Assembly (NCBI RefSeq): GCF_023822045.1
Contig: NZ_CP084712.1
Coordinates: 434,001 to 498,000, forward strand
Direction: 5' to 3'
DNA length: 64,000 bases
Source: Sphingopyxis sp. USTB-05
GTDB taxonomy: Bacteria > Pseudomonadota > Alphaproteobacteria > Sphingomonadales > Sphingomonadaceae
The notes beneath the pieces are model-generated. The model was given only the letters and a program-made list of their open reading frames with translations. It did not search any database and was not told the DNA's origin. Shown here piece after piece: positions 1-8,383 of the stretch. Within the stretch, counting starts at the first letter, position 1, and every line of letters starts with the position of its first letter. Both the position numbers and the translations under genes were made by a program.

Positions 1-1
1 C

Positions 2-511
2 CAGATCCACTTTGTCGATAATTTCACCCAGACCTTCGCCGTCCCGCCCGAGTTCCTGTGGGCCGAGCTGAAGCGGATGTATATCGATGGCAACAAGTAT
101 CGCGATCTCGGCTTTGCGATCGAGGTGCTCCCGCCCACGCCCGAGGCACCGCTGGGCGGGACCATCGTCTCGCAAGGTGAAGGCAAAACCATCGACCGCC
201 GCATCGCGCTGTTCACCGCGATCGACGATACCAGGCGCTTTCTCGCGCTGCGGGTAATCTACAGCACGGGGATTGCCGCCGAGGTCAGCTATGACGTGCG
301 CGAGGCTCCGGGCGGATCGCTGGTGCAGCTCATCGTCCATGCCCAGCAGCCGATGCCTGCCACGGCCACAACGCACGATGCCGCGGCCGTGCGGCGCGAG
401 GCCGAGGCCCTGACCACGTTCCACTACGATCAGCTGGTGACGATGTGGGCAGCTGAAGCGCAGCGGGTTGAGGCGCTGTACCGGGCAGGCGCCGCCCCAG
501 CGCCGCGCTAG
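2..511 (+). CDS. SRPBCC-like protein of unknown function, 5' truncated
   Basis: The reading frame is open from the first bases of the window, so the gene starts upstream; the ATG at 77 is internal. About 169 residues are visible. The segment reading W-A-E-L-K-R-M-Y-I-D-G with a following R-D-L-G-F strongly resembles W-A-H-L-K-R-L-Y-V-D-G...R-Q-Q-G-F in the secreted protein at 10280-10873, so the two are paralogues. The overall pattern (beta-rich, ending in a long amphipathic helix) suggests a START/SRPBCC-type fold, but that is inference. It ends directly against the convergent dipeptidase gene. Its paralogue is next to the TetR gene, so it probably belongs to the same catabolic block. No enzymatic role can be assigned. 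Confidence 0.6.
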   Translation, partial: QIHFVDNFTQTFAVPPEFLWAELKRMYIDGNKYRDLGFAIEVLPPTPEAPLGGTIVSQGEGKTIDRRIALFTAIDDTRRFLALRVIYSTGIAAEVSYDVREAPGGSLVQLIVHAQQPMPATATTHDAAAVRREAEALTTFHYDQLVTMWAAEAQRVEALYRAGAAPAPR

Positions 512-1465
512 TCAGCGCCACACAGCGCGCGCAACCCGCAGCCAGTTTTCGCCAAGAATCTTGTGCACCGCGCCGCGGTCCGCGCAGCGGCCGAGCAATT
601 CGGCAGCAATCGCGCCGATCTGCTGCGGCCCGATCATCGAAGTGGCATTTTCAAGGCTCGCCGCATCGGGGAAGATTTTCGGCATCGCCGCCAGATAATC
701 GACGAGCTCCCGCTTGTCGAAAACGTAATCGAGCCCCAGGCCGACATGGCCGGTGCCGACCAGCGACGCGACGTGTTCGATGTGATCGACCAACCGCGCG
801 ACGCTGGCCGGGCCGTCGCCAAGGAAGGTACCGATCCCGTTGATTCCGACGACCCCGCCGGTTTCGGCGCATGCGCGAACCAGGTCGTCGGCAATGTTGC
901 GATAATGCGCGAAGACCGCCGCAGGGTTGGAGGGCGAGAAAATGACGGGCGCGTCAGCTTGTTTCATCACCTCCATCGCGGTGCGATGCCCGGCGTGGGA
1001 ACAGCAGGCGATCATGCCGACCCTGCGCATTTCGGCGAGGACGCGCTTGCCGTGGTCGGTCAGGCCTCTGTCCGCATCCTCGGTGCAGCGCGATCCGGCA
1101 CGGTTGACGGCATTATACGCGACCAGCATCCAGCCCACCCCGGCCTCGCGCCACGGTTCGATCAAAGCCTCGCCGCTCTGGTCGAGCGGGGCCATGCCCT
1201 CAACGTCGAAAAACACGGCGAGCTCACCCTCGGGCCGTGCGAACTCGATATCGGCCACTGTCCGCACCAGTCGGCAAAAATCGCCAGTGCTCCTCATCCA
1301 GCAGGTCAACCCTGCGATCATCGCATCATGTTGCTCCAGCGGCACCGGGCCAAACCCGACATTGACGCTGATCACGTCCACGCCGGCCGCCGCAACGTCC
1401 CTCAGCCGCGCAAAGAAGTCGTGATCGTTGGGTCTGAGCGGCAGGCAGGCGTGATTGTTCCACAC
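512..1465 (-). CDS. Membrane-dipeptidase-like protein (peptidase M19), N-terminus disrupted by an in-frame stop
   Basis: The protein resembles renal dipeptidase (M19) zinc hydrolases, which cleave dipeptides including those with D-residues. Visible markers are the VDVISVNVGFGP strand, an E-G-M-A metal-ligand segment, the CCSHAGH region, and IFSPSNPAA. The first metal motif reads N-H-A-C rather than the usual H-x-D. The only uninterrupted start is GTG at 1465 with no good Shine-Dalgarno. Upstream, in the same frame, ATG codons at 1513 and 1510 follow a GGAG box and would encode M-M-P-D-F-A, then TAA at 1495-1493, then A-E-E-L-V-R-D-A-L leading into this ORF. The natural N-terminus therefore seems split by a nonsense codon. 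The gene may be a recent pseudogene or may initiate internally at the GTG. Palindrome 1564-1583 lies just upstream. Confidence 0.75.
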   Translation of the reverse strand: MWNNHACLPLRPNDHDFFARLRDVAAAGVDVISVNVGFGPVPLEQHDAMIAGLTCWMRSTGDFCRLVRTVADIEFARPEGELAVFFDVEGMAPLDQSGEALIEPWREAGVGWMLVAYNAVNRAGSRCTEDADRGLTDHGKRVLAEMRRVGMIACCSHAGHRTAMEVMKQADAPVIFSPSNPAAVFAHYRNIADDLVRACAETGGVVGINGIGTFLGDGPASVARLVDHIEHVASLVGTGHVGLGLDYVFDKRELVDYLAAMPKIFPDAASLENATSMIGPQQIGAIAAELLGRCADRGAVHKILGENWLRVARAVWR

Positions 1466-1563
1466 CAGCGCATCGCGGACCAGTTCCTCGGCTTAGGCAA
1501 AATCAGGCATCATTATCTCCGCAGCATCGCCGGCCGGCGCTGGAACTCGGATGATTGATAGTT

Positions 1564-1583
1564 ACGATACATATGTGTATCGT
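1564..1583. promoter_or_regulatory. TetR-type operator palindrome, copy 1
   Basis: A perfect 8-bp inverted repeat, ACGATACA-tatg-TGTATCGT, lies between the divergent M19 dipeptidase and PhyH genes, ending 22 nt before the PhyH ATG. Three further copies occur at 9604, 10932 and 12386, each at a promoter of the same gene block. The TetR-family gene at 9670-10248 is the obvious candidate binder. Binding is inferred. Confidence 0.75.
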
Positions 1584-1605
1584 TCAACCCGGAGAGGGAG
1601 GCGCC

Positions 1606-2397
1606 ATGGTTTACGATGAGATGCTGCGAAAATACCGAGCCGACGGCGTTGTCCATGTGCCGCAGGTTCTCCCGCCCGAATGGGTGGCCCGGCTTGCCGC
1701 CGCGACAGACGTGGCGCTCGCGAGTTCGCCCGATGATGCCGAAATCTACGAGGGCACGCGCTCTGCACCGCTTTCCTACGGTGAATTGCAGGTCTGGAAG
1801 CGGCTGGAGGCATTTCGCGAAGCGGTGCATGAAGGCCGTCTGGCGCGGATTGCCGCAGGCCTGATGGGGTCAGCTAGCGCGCGCTTTTACTACGACCAGT
1901 TGCTGGTCAAGGAGCCCGGCTCGGTCCGCCGCACGCCGTGGCATCAGGACATCCCCTACTGGAAAGTTGCGGGCGATCAGATCTGCTCGATCTGGCTCGC
2001 GCTCGATCCTATTCCTGGCCGGGCCGCGCTGGAATTCGTGCTCGGCTCGCACATTTGGGGGGAACACAATCCGCAGCACTTCATGGACGCATCACCCTAT
2101 GCAGGCACCGGACTTGCTGCGCTGCCTGATATCGAAAGCGATCGTGCCGCTTATGACATCCTCGCCTATGACCTTGCACCGGGCGACGCGCTGATCTTCC
2201 ATGGGGCAATCGTCCATGGTGCGCCGCCTGCCGACCAGTCGGGCCGGCGCCGCGCTTGGTCGACGCGGTGGCTGGGCGATGATGCTGTCTTTGCCGACAA
2301 GCCAGGCGAGCGGGCCTTTCCGGCAGACGAGACCGGGTTGGTGCATGGCCAGGCTTATGCAGGGCCCGACTATCCGCTGATTCACGGGAGAGCCTGA
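1606..2397 (+). CDS. Phytanoyl-CoA dioxygenase (PhyH) family Fe(II)/2-oxoglutarate oxygenase
   Basis: This 263-residue protein has the PhyH double-stranded beta-helix pattern. The metal motif is H113-Q-D115 in PWHQDIPYW, the distal histidine is H204 in the IVHGAPP segment, and the arginine cluster a few residues later probably binds 2-oxoglutarate. Family members hydroxylate or demethylate small molecules; the substrate here is unknown. I chose ATG 1606 over the in-frame ATG at 1555 because GGAGAGGGAGG lies just upstream and because the longer form would run through the operator palindrome at 1564-1583. The DUF885 gene begins 5 nt after the stop, so the two form an operon. An oxygenase next to peptidases and sarcosine oxidase would suit oxidative trimming of a modified amino acid, but that is speculation. 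Confidence 0.85.
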   Translation: MVYDEMLRKYRADGVVHVPQVLPPEWVARLAAATDVALASSPDDAEIYEGTRSAPLSYGELQVWKRLEAFREAVHEGRLARIAAGLMGSASARFYYDQLLVKEPGSVRRTPWHQDIPYWKVAGDQICSIWLALDPIPGRAALEFVLGSHIWGEHNPQHFMDASPYAGTGLAALPDIESDRAAYDILAYDLAPGDALIFHGAIVHGAPPADQSGRRRAWSTRWLGDDAVFADKPGERAFPADETGLVHGQAYAGPDYPLIHGRA

Positions 2398-2402
2398 GGA
2401 AA

Positions 2403-4235
2403 ATGGAAAAGATGCGCCATACGCCGATGCAGCATCGCCGCTGGCTTCGCTGGAGCCTTGTAGCCGTTCTCGCGACTGGCCTTCCGGCCTGCGCTGCCGC
2501 CGAGGCAGGCGGGCCTGGATCGGTCCCAGCGCTGGCGGGTGCCGTATCGCCCGCACAGCAGGTTGCCACCCTGCATGACGAGATGGTGGCGGCGCTGCGT
2601 CCTTTCGATGGGGCGGTGCGAGGCCTGCTTGGCGATCCTTTCGTCATCCTGCCGCCTGATACGCTCGAGCACGCGCAGAGTGTGGCGGCGTTGGGTGCCG
2701 GTTTCCGCCAGCGGCTCGAGGCCTTACCGACCGACGGCCTTTCCGAAGCTGACCGGCTGACCCGCGATTATCTCGTGGCGTTGGCCCGCGGCATGGAGGA
2801 TCACCCGCAGTTCTGGCTCTATTCCTTCCCGATCACGCCCTATGCAGGCGGCTGGAAACACAACAGCTACCGCCAGCAGGCGATCGCAACCCCGCTCGCG
2901 AGTGAAGAGCAGCGCGAGCACTACCTTGCCGCGCTCAAGGCCTATGCGGCGTACATTCGCTCGCATGCGGACAAGCTCGCTTTGCAGGCTGGACGCGGTA
3001 TCCGGATCGCGCGCCCGGCGATCCCCGGCGCTCGCCGGGTTGCCGCCAATCTGGCTGCCGCCTCAAGCGGGTTCGTGCCCGACGATGCCCGGCTTGGCGC
3101 GGCCAGTCCCGAGGAGAAAGCCGCCTATCGCGCCGAAGTAGCGGCGCTGGTCGAGACCGAAATCGCTCCGGCCTTCACGGCGCTCGGCGCGGTGCTGGAC
3201 GATGACTATGCCGCTGCCGCCCCCGAGCGCCCGGGCCTGATGTGGCAGGAGGGCGGCGCCGATCACTATGCCCGGCTCGCCCGCCTGCACACCGGCACCG
3301 ACCTGTCCCCGCAAGAGATCCATGCCATCGGCCAGCATATCCTGCGCGATGCCCTAGCCGAGCTGGCCCAGATCAAGCAAAGCGTGGGTTTCACCGGCTC
3401 CGACCGCGAATTTGCCGCGCTGGTCGATGCCGATCCGCAATTTGCCGCGTCCACGCCAGAAGACGTCGAGGGCCATTTTCGCCGGGCGATGGAGCGGATC
3501 GAGCCGGTACTGCCGAGCTATTTCTCGCTTTTGCCCAAGGCCCCCTACGACGTCGAGCGCGCGCCGCGGAACATCGAAGAGGGCATGACCTTCGGCTTTT
3601 ACCGTTCGCCCACGCCCGATAATCCGGTGGGGGCCTATTTGTACAACGGCTCGGCGACGGCGACGACGTCCTATGCCAATGCCGCGGCGCTGATATATCA
3701 CGAACTGCTGCCCGGCCATCACTTTCAGATCGCGCTGCAACTGGAAAACAAGGACTTGCCGCTGCTGCGCCGGGGAAATTCCTTCACCTATCTAAACGCC
3801 TATGTCGAAGGCTGGGCTGAATATGCAGCTGATCTCGCCGACGAGATGGGCATGTATGCCTCGCCCTACGAACGCTTCGGGCGGCTCTATTCGAAGATGT
3901 TCCTCGCCAACCGGCTGGTGGTCGACACCGGGCTCAACGCGCTCGACTGGACCCATGACCAGGCGCGCGCCTTCATGAAAGCCAACACCTTCGCCTCCGG
4001 TGCCGAGATCGAGAGCGAGCTGCTGCGCTATTCGACGGACATCCCGGGCCAGGCGCTGTCCTATGCGATGGGTCAGCGCGAACTGCTGCGGATGCGTGAC
4101 GAGGCGCGCGCCGCACTAGGAGATCGGTTCAGTTTTCCCGCGTTCCACGCGGCGATTCTGTCACCCGGATCGTTGCCGATGGACCTGCTCGATGCGCATC
4201 TTAAACGATGGCAGGCGCAGCAGCGCGCCGACTAG
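2403..4235 (+). CDS. DUF885 family metallopeptidase-like lipoprotein
   Basis: This 610-residue protein has a hydrophobic N-terminal helix ending L-P-A-C (about residues 27-30), a lipobox. It is therefore probably an exported lipoprotein, after processing at that cysteine. The DUF885 signature H-E-L-L-P-G-H-H lies near residue 432 and resembles an HExxH-type zinc site; the downstream EGWAEYAADLADEMG region probably supplies further ligands. The family is widespread in sphingomonads and generally regarded as peptidase-like, but substrates are poorly defined. It starts 5 nt after the PhyH stop with a GAGGAAA ribosome site. A paralogue with the same motif is at 17281-19083 in the same regulon. 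The gene converges on the M19 dipeptidase at 4271. Confidence 0.85.
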   Translation: MEKMRHTPMQHRRWLRWSLVAVLATGLPACAAAEAGGPGSVPALAGAVSPAQQVATLHDEMVAALRPFDGAVRGLLGDPFVILPPDTLEHAQSVAALGAGFRQRLEALPTDGLSEADRLTRDYLVALARGMEDHPQFWLYSFPITPYAGGWKHNSYRQQAIATPLASEEQREHYLAALKAYAAYIRSHADKLALQAGRGIRIARPAIPGARRVAANLAAASSGFVPDDARLGAASPEEKAAYRAEVAALVETEIAPAFTALGAVLDDDYAAAAPERPGLMWQEGGADHYARLARLHTGTDLSPQEIHAIGQHILRDALAELAQIKQSVGFTGSDREFAALVDADPQFAASTPEDVEGHFRRAMERIEPVLPSYFSLLPKAPYDVERAPRNIEEGMTFGFYRSPTPDNPVGAYLYNGSATATTSYANAAALIYHELLPGHHFQIALQLENKDLPLLRRGNSFTYLNAYVEGWAEYAADLADEMGMYASPYERFGRLYSKMFLANRLVVDTGLNALDWTHDQARAFMKANTFASGAEIESELLRYSTDIPGQALSYAMGQRELLRMRDEARAALGDRFSFPAFHAAILSPGSLPMDLLDAHLKRWQAQQRAD

Positions 4236-4270
4236 AGCACTCCGCGCATGGCTTGCGCGCCATCGCCCGA

Positions 4271-5530
4271 TCATTCGGATGCGGCCTCGTCCATCGTGAT
4301 GGTGGCGAGCGAGGGCGGGCGGCTGGCCTGGAGCCGTGCAGCGGCCTGTTCGGCCTCGCGCATCACGCGCAGGAAATTGCCGTTGGCAAGGGCGGCGAGG
4401 TCAGGCTCGCTCCAGCCGCGGCCACGCAGTTCTGCGATCAGCGCAGGATAGCGCGACACGTCCTCGAGCCCCTCGGTGACGTCCGGCGGCCCTGCACCGA
4501 AGAAGTCCCCGCCGATCCCGACATGCGCTTTGCCGGCGATTTTCGCGACATGCTCGACATGGTCGGCGACGTCCGCGATGCTCGACATCGGCGGTTTTCC
4601 GTATTCCGCGCGGTGGGCTTCCAGGACGGCGCGGAATTCCGCCTCGCTCGTGATCTTAGCGATCTTCTCTTCGAGCGGCTTGTCGTGCCGGCGCCGGGCC
4701 TCGTTCACGTAGGGCGGGACGAAAGTTACCATCACGATTCCGCCATTCGCGGCGACCCGCCGCAGCACGTGATCGGGCACGTTACGGGGGTGACGGGTGA
4801 GGGCAAAGGCCGAGGAATGCGAGAAGATCACCGGCGCCTCGGCCACATCGAGCGCGTCGTTCATCGCATCGGCCGATACGTGTGACAGATCGACCAGCAT
4901 GCCGAGCCGGTTCATCTCGCGCACCACTTCCTTGCCGAAGGGCGTCAAACCTCCGTGCCGAGGCGGCCAGGTGGCGGAGTCCGCCCAATCATGTCCCGCC
5001 GAATGGGTGAGCGTGGCGTAACGCACTCCCAGATCATAATAGGCGCGCAGCACCGCCATGGAATTGGCAATGGGATGCGCGCCCTCCATGCCGAGCAGCG
5101 ACGCGATCCGTCCTTCGGCGCGTGCCTTCTCGATATCGGCGACGGTTAAGGCCAGGGCGAACTCGTCATATCCGGCGATCATCCGCCGGGCGATGTCGAT
5201 CTGTTCGAGCTGGTACCGCACCGCCTCGAGTCCGCTGAGGCCCGAGGGCACATAGACCGACCAGAACTGCGCTCCCACATTGCCTTCGCGCAGCTTGGGA
5301 ATGTCGGTGTCGCCGTCGCCCTCAGCCCCCAGATCGATCTTGCCCAGATCGCCGCCGGTCTTCTCGCGCAGCACGAGGGGGAGGTCATTATGCCCGTCGA
5401 TGATCCAGATTTCGGGATCGTCTCCTCGCACCTGCTGCGCGCAGAGCATGCCGGGAGCAACGAGCAGGCTGCCGAACAGGGCCGGTGCCATCATCCCGAA
5501 TAGCTGCCTGCGATGTGCATTCCAGGTCAT
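4271..5530 (-). CDS. Exported membrane dipeptidase (peptidase M19)
   Basis: About 419 residues with an N-terminal arginine pair and a hydrophobic signal segment ending near C-A-Q (residues 8-32), so it is likely exported. The zinc motif D-G-H47-N-D49 is intact, followed by M-E-G-A-H (bridging glutamate), LTHSAGHDWADS, the D-L-S-H histidine and a second histidine in FSHSSAFAL. These are the canonical M19 ligands, so this copy looks fully functional, unlike the one at 512-1465. ATG 5530 is chosen because AAGGGAAG lies upstream and the signal peptide starts there. It is the last gene of the minus-strand operon alpha/beta hydrolase-M3 peptidase-deiodinase-like-M19, 41 nt after the previous gene. 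It probably hydrolyses dipeptides released by the upstream peptidases. Confidence 0.9.
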   Translation of the reverse strand: MTWNAHRRQLFGMMAPALFGSLLVAPGMLCAQQVRGDDPEIWIIDGHNDLPLVLREKTGGDLGKIDLGAEGDGDTDIPKLREGNVGAQFWSVYVPSGLSGLEAVRYQLEQIDIARRMIAGYDEFALALTVADIEKARAEGRIASLLGMEGAHPIANSMAVLRAYYDLGVRYATLTHSAGHDWADSATWPPRHGGLTPFGKEVVREMNRLGMLVDLSHVSADAMNDALDVAEAPVIFSHSSAFALTRHPRNVPDHVLRRVAANGGIVMVTFVPPYVNEARRRHDKPLEEKIAKITSEAEFRAVLEAHRAEYGKPPMSSIADVADHVEHVAKIAGKAHVGIGGDFFGAGPPDVTEGLEDVSRYPALIAELRGRGWSEPDLAALANGNFLRVMREAEQAAARLQASRPPSLATITMDEAASE

Positions 5531-5571
5531 TGCGAGACTTCCCTTTCGTGAGGATTGGTACGGGGACGTTC

Positions 5572-6246
5572 TCAGATGAACGAGAAGATCATCTCGAGCG
5601 GCTTCTTGTTGAGCGCGTGCAGCGGCACGGTCGCCGCTTCGGCCGGATAGCCCACCACCAGCAGCAAATAAGGCTTCTCGCTTTTCGGACGCTCGCAAAG
5701 GTCGTTGAGGAAGGTCATCGGCTTGGGCGTATGGGTCAGCATGCACAGCCCCGCGTGATGCAGGGCAGCGATCAGAAAGCCCATCGCGATGCCGACGGAT
5801 TCGGGAACATAGTAGTTCTGCCGCTCGCCATCCTCGACAATCCCGCCCTTTCGCTGTCCGAAAATGGCGATGATCCACGGGGCATGCTCAAGATAGGGCT
5901 TGTGTGCGTCCGTGCCGAGCGGGGCGAGTGCGTCGAGCCATACCTCGCCCGCCTTGCCGGCGTAGAATTCGCGCTCCTCCTTCTCGGCCAATTCGCGCAG
6001 GACGCGCTTCTTATCGTCCGATCCGATCGCGCAGAAATGCCATGGTTGGTGGTTGGCTCCGCTCGGGGCGAGGCCGGCCGTCGCGATGGCGGCCTGGATC
6101 ACCGCGCGATCGACGGGGCGGTCGGAAAATTCGCGGACCGTGTGGCGCTCTTTCATCCGCGCAAGAAAGGCCTCTGCCTCGCCCAGCATCTCGGCGGGCG
6201 GGCGTTCGGCATAGTCCATCAGCGGGATGCAATCATGTTCTTTCAT
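5572..6246 (-). CDS. Iodotyrosine deiodinase-like flavoprotein (nitroreductase fold)
   Basis: This 224-residue protein has the FMN-dependent nitroreductase fold (R-H-T-V-R-E-F near 34, A-P-S-G-A-N-H-Q-P-W at 60-69, V-G-Y-P near the C-terminus). It resembles iodotyrosine deiodinase more than ordinary nitroreductases. E91, Y95 and K116 have the same spacing (4 and 21) as the active-site lid residues E157/Y161/K182 of human IYD, which clamp the amino-acid zwitterion of halotyrosine. Known IYDs remove iodide or bromide from tyrosine using reduced FMN. It is cytoplasmic, 10 nt downstream of the M3 peptidase gene and within the TetR-associated operon. Halotyrosine dehalogenation is inferred from homology; a generic nitroreductase role is the alternative. 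Confidence 0.8.
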   Translation of the reverse strand: MKEHDCIPLMDYAERPPAEMLGEAEAFLARMKERHTVREFSDRPVDRAVIQAAIATAGLAPSGANHQPWHFCAIGSDDKKRVLRELAEKEEREFYAGKAGEVWLDALAPLGTDAHKPYLEHAPWIIAIFGQRKGGIVEDGERQNYYVPESVGIAMGFLIAALHHAGLCMLTHTPKPMTFLNDLCERPKSEKPYLLLVVGYPAEAATVPLHALNKKPLEMIFSFI

Positions 6247-6256
6247 CGCCTGTTCC

Positions 6257-8383
6257 TCACTCTGTCGCTGCGCCGCGGTCCAGCCCGAAGCGCCGGATCA
6301 GTGCCGTCTCGTCGGGCGCGCGACCGTGGAATTCGCGGTAGGCCTGCTCGATCGGCACCCGGTTGGCGCGCGATAGCACGGTCTCGAAATAGTCCTCGCC
6401 AACCCGGCGATCATGGAAGCCTTGCGGTCCGCGCAGGAACACCTCGGCAAGGTCGGCGGCGAGGATGTCCGACCACAGGTATGTGTAGACATTGGCAGAA
6501 TATTCCCGTGACCAAGTATGGAAGGCCGAAGAGGCGCGCATGATCGGATCGGCGGAGGCCGGAAAGCCGCGCTGTGTCAAAAGTTCGCGCTCGAAGGCGT
6601 TGACGTCGGCAGGCGGCGTGTCCTGCTGGTGCAGCATCTGGTCGACCAGCGCCATTGCCATGTATTCCGGATTGACGCTGAACACCCGTTCGTATTGCCG
6701 CGCGGCCCGCAGCCGCGTGCGCAGGTGTGCAGGCATGGCAAGGCCCGTGCGGTGGTGCGGCAAACGATCAAGTGTGCGGTCGGTCAGCAGCCAGCGTTCG
6801 TTGAGCAAGGAGGGCACTTCGACGAAGTCCCACGGCACGGTGAGCGCGGCCGTGCCGTTGTAGCGCGCCGTGCTCGCCAGCATGTGCAGTACATGGCCGA
6901 ACTCGTGGAACAGCACGTTGGCATATTCGAAGGGGAGCAGGATTTCCTCTCCCGGGGCGGCAGCGGGCGGGCTGGAGTGGAGCGCGATCACCGGCAGTTC
7001 GCCCGGCTCGAGATCACCCGCCTGGCGATACTGCGTCGCCCATGAACCCTGCGGCTTTTCAGGGCGAGGACGGATATCGAGATAGACGATGCCGGCTGGC
7101 ATCCCGCCACGCCGCGCGAGGTAGACCTCGATGTCGGGGCTGACGGTTGCCACGCCGCTCAGTCGCTCAAAGCTGTAGTCGTAGGTATCGCCCGCCGCGG
7201 CGAAGAACGCATCGCGCACTGCGGGGAGCGGGAAGTAGCCGGCGATCTCTTGCGCATCGATGCCGAAACGTTCGCGGGTCAGCCGGTCGAGATAGTGGAT
7301 GCGGTCCCACGGGGCGATGCCATCGACTCCGTCGGCGCTGGCGAGCGTCTGAAGCTCTGTCACCCGGCGCGCATCGGCAGCCATGACCGCGTCCCAGTTT
7401 CTCTCGATGATCGACAGCGCGCGGTCGGGGGTGCCGACCATGCGCGCGGCGAGCACGTAATCGGCGTAGCGCGGATAGCCTAGCAGCTGCGCCTTGGCCT
7501 TGCGCAGCGCGAGCATCTGTGCGGCAATCGGGCGATTGTCGAACTCGCCCGGAGCCCCGCCGCGATCCATCCACTGCTGCCATACGGCGCGGCGGGTCTC
7601 GCGGTCGCGCACGTGGGTCTGCACCGCGAACACCTGCGGGCGCTGGTTGGGAATGGCAAAGGCGCCCGCGCGCCCCTGCTTTGTCGCCAGCGCGGCGGCA
7701 GCATCGATCTGCGGCTGCGGCAAGCCGGCAAGCCGTTCCGGCGCATCGAAGAACGTGAACTGGGCGGCAGCCTCGCGGTTGAGGTTCTGGTTGAGCTGGG
7801 TGCTGAGGCGGGCCAGTTCAGCCTCGATCTCGGTCAGGCGTGATCGGTCCGCCGCAGCCAGCCCGGCTCCGGCACGCGCCATCGCGGCATAGGTGACCTC
7901 GGTCAGCCGTGCCTGCTCTGCATCCCGGATTCCCCCCGGAAGGCCGCGGTAGACTGCCGCCACCCGCGCAAACAGAACCGGATCGCTCAGCGCTTCAGCT
8001 TGCGCGGCATCGTTCATCGCCACGAGGCCGGGACCAAGCTTGCGCCATTCGTCGTCGGCGTGGGTGGTGAGATAGATGCGCAGCACCGCCATCAGGCGGC
8101 GCAGGCGGCGTCCCGACTGATCGAGCGCGGCAACCGTATTGTCGAAATCGGGCGGAGCAGGATTGGCAGCGATGGCGGCCAACTCGCGGCGGTAATCGGC
8201 TACCGCTTCCGGGATCTGGGCGGCAATCGAAGCGGGCGTGGCGCGATCCACCGGAGGCAGGCGCCATTCGCCCTCCCATTGGGCCAGATCGGTGGACGCG
8301 GCGTCCGCCGCGACAGCCGGCGCGGATGCGGAGAGCGCGGCAGGTGGCGCGGTTAGCGCGAGTGCAAGCGCCAGCGCCAGCAT
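6257..8383 (-). CDS. Exported peptidase M3 (oligopeptidase/Dcp-like)
   Basis: About 708 residues beginning with an alanine/leucine-rich signal peptide (first ~25 residues), so it is probably periplasmic. The zinc site HEFGH lies near residue 492 in the context FEYANVLFHEFGHVLH, the M3 signature; the glutamate ligand follows in the region of VEVPSLLNERW. Dcp and oligopeptidase A relatives cleave short peptides, Dcp removing C-terminal dipeptides, which M19 dipeptidases could then split. The start is ATG 8383 (its A is the last base of the upstream TGA) or the GTG just before it at 8386; either way it is translationally coupled to the hydrolase gene. The C-terminal half carries the usual PIMRASSAFHTWSREYSANVY-like helical region. 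Confidence 0.88.
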   Translation of the reverse strand: MLALALALALTAPPAALSASAPAVAADAASTDLAQWEGEWRLPPVDRATPASIAAQIPEAVADYRRELAAIAANPAPPDFDNTVAALDQSGRRLRRLMAVLRIYLTTHADDEWRKLGPGLVAMNDAAQAEALSDPVLFARVAAVYRGLPGGIRDAEQARLTEVTYAAMARAGAGLAAADRSRLTEIEAELARLSTQLNQNLNREAAAQFTFFDAPERLAGLPQPQIDAAAALATKQGRAGAFAIPNQRPQVFAVQTHVRDRETRRAVWQQWMDRGGAPGEFDNRPIAAQMLALRKAKAQLLGYPRYADYVLAARMVGTPDRALSIIERNWDAVMAADARRVTELQTLASADGVDGIAPWDRIHYLDRLTRERFGIDAQEIAGYFPLPAVRDAFFAAAGDTYDYSFERLSGVATVSPDIEVYLARRGGMPAGIVYLDIRPRPEKPQGSWATQYRQAGDLEPGELPVIALHSSPPAAAPGEEILLPFEYANVLFHEFGHVLHMLASTARYNGTAALTVPWDFVEVPSLLNERWLLTDRTLDRLPHHRTGLAMPAHLRTRLRAARQYERVFSVNPEYMAMALVDQMLHQQDTPPADVNAFERELLTQRGFPASADPIMRASSAFHTWSREYSANVYTYLWSDILAADLAEVFLRGPQGFHDRRVGEDYFETVLSRANRVPIEQAYREFHGRAPDETALIRRFGLDRGAATE

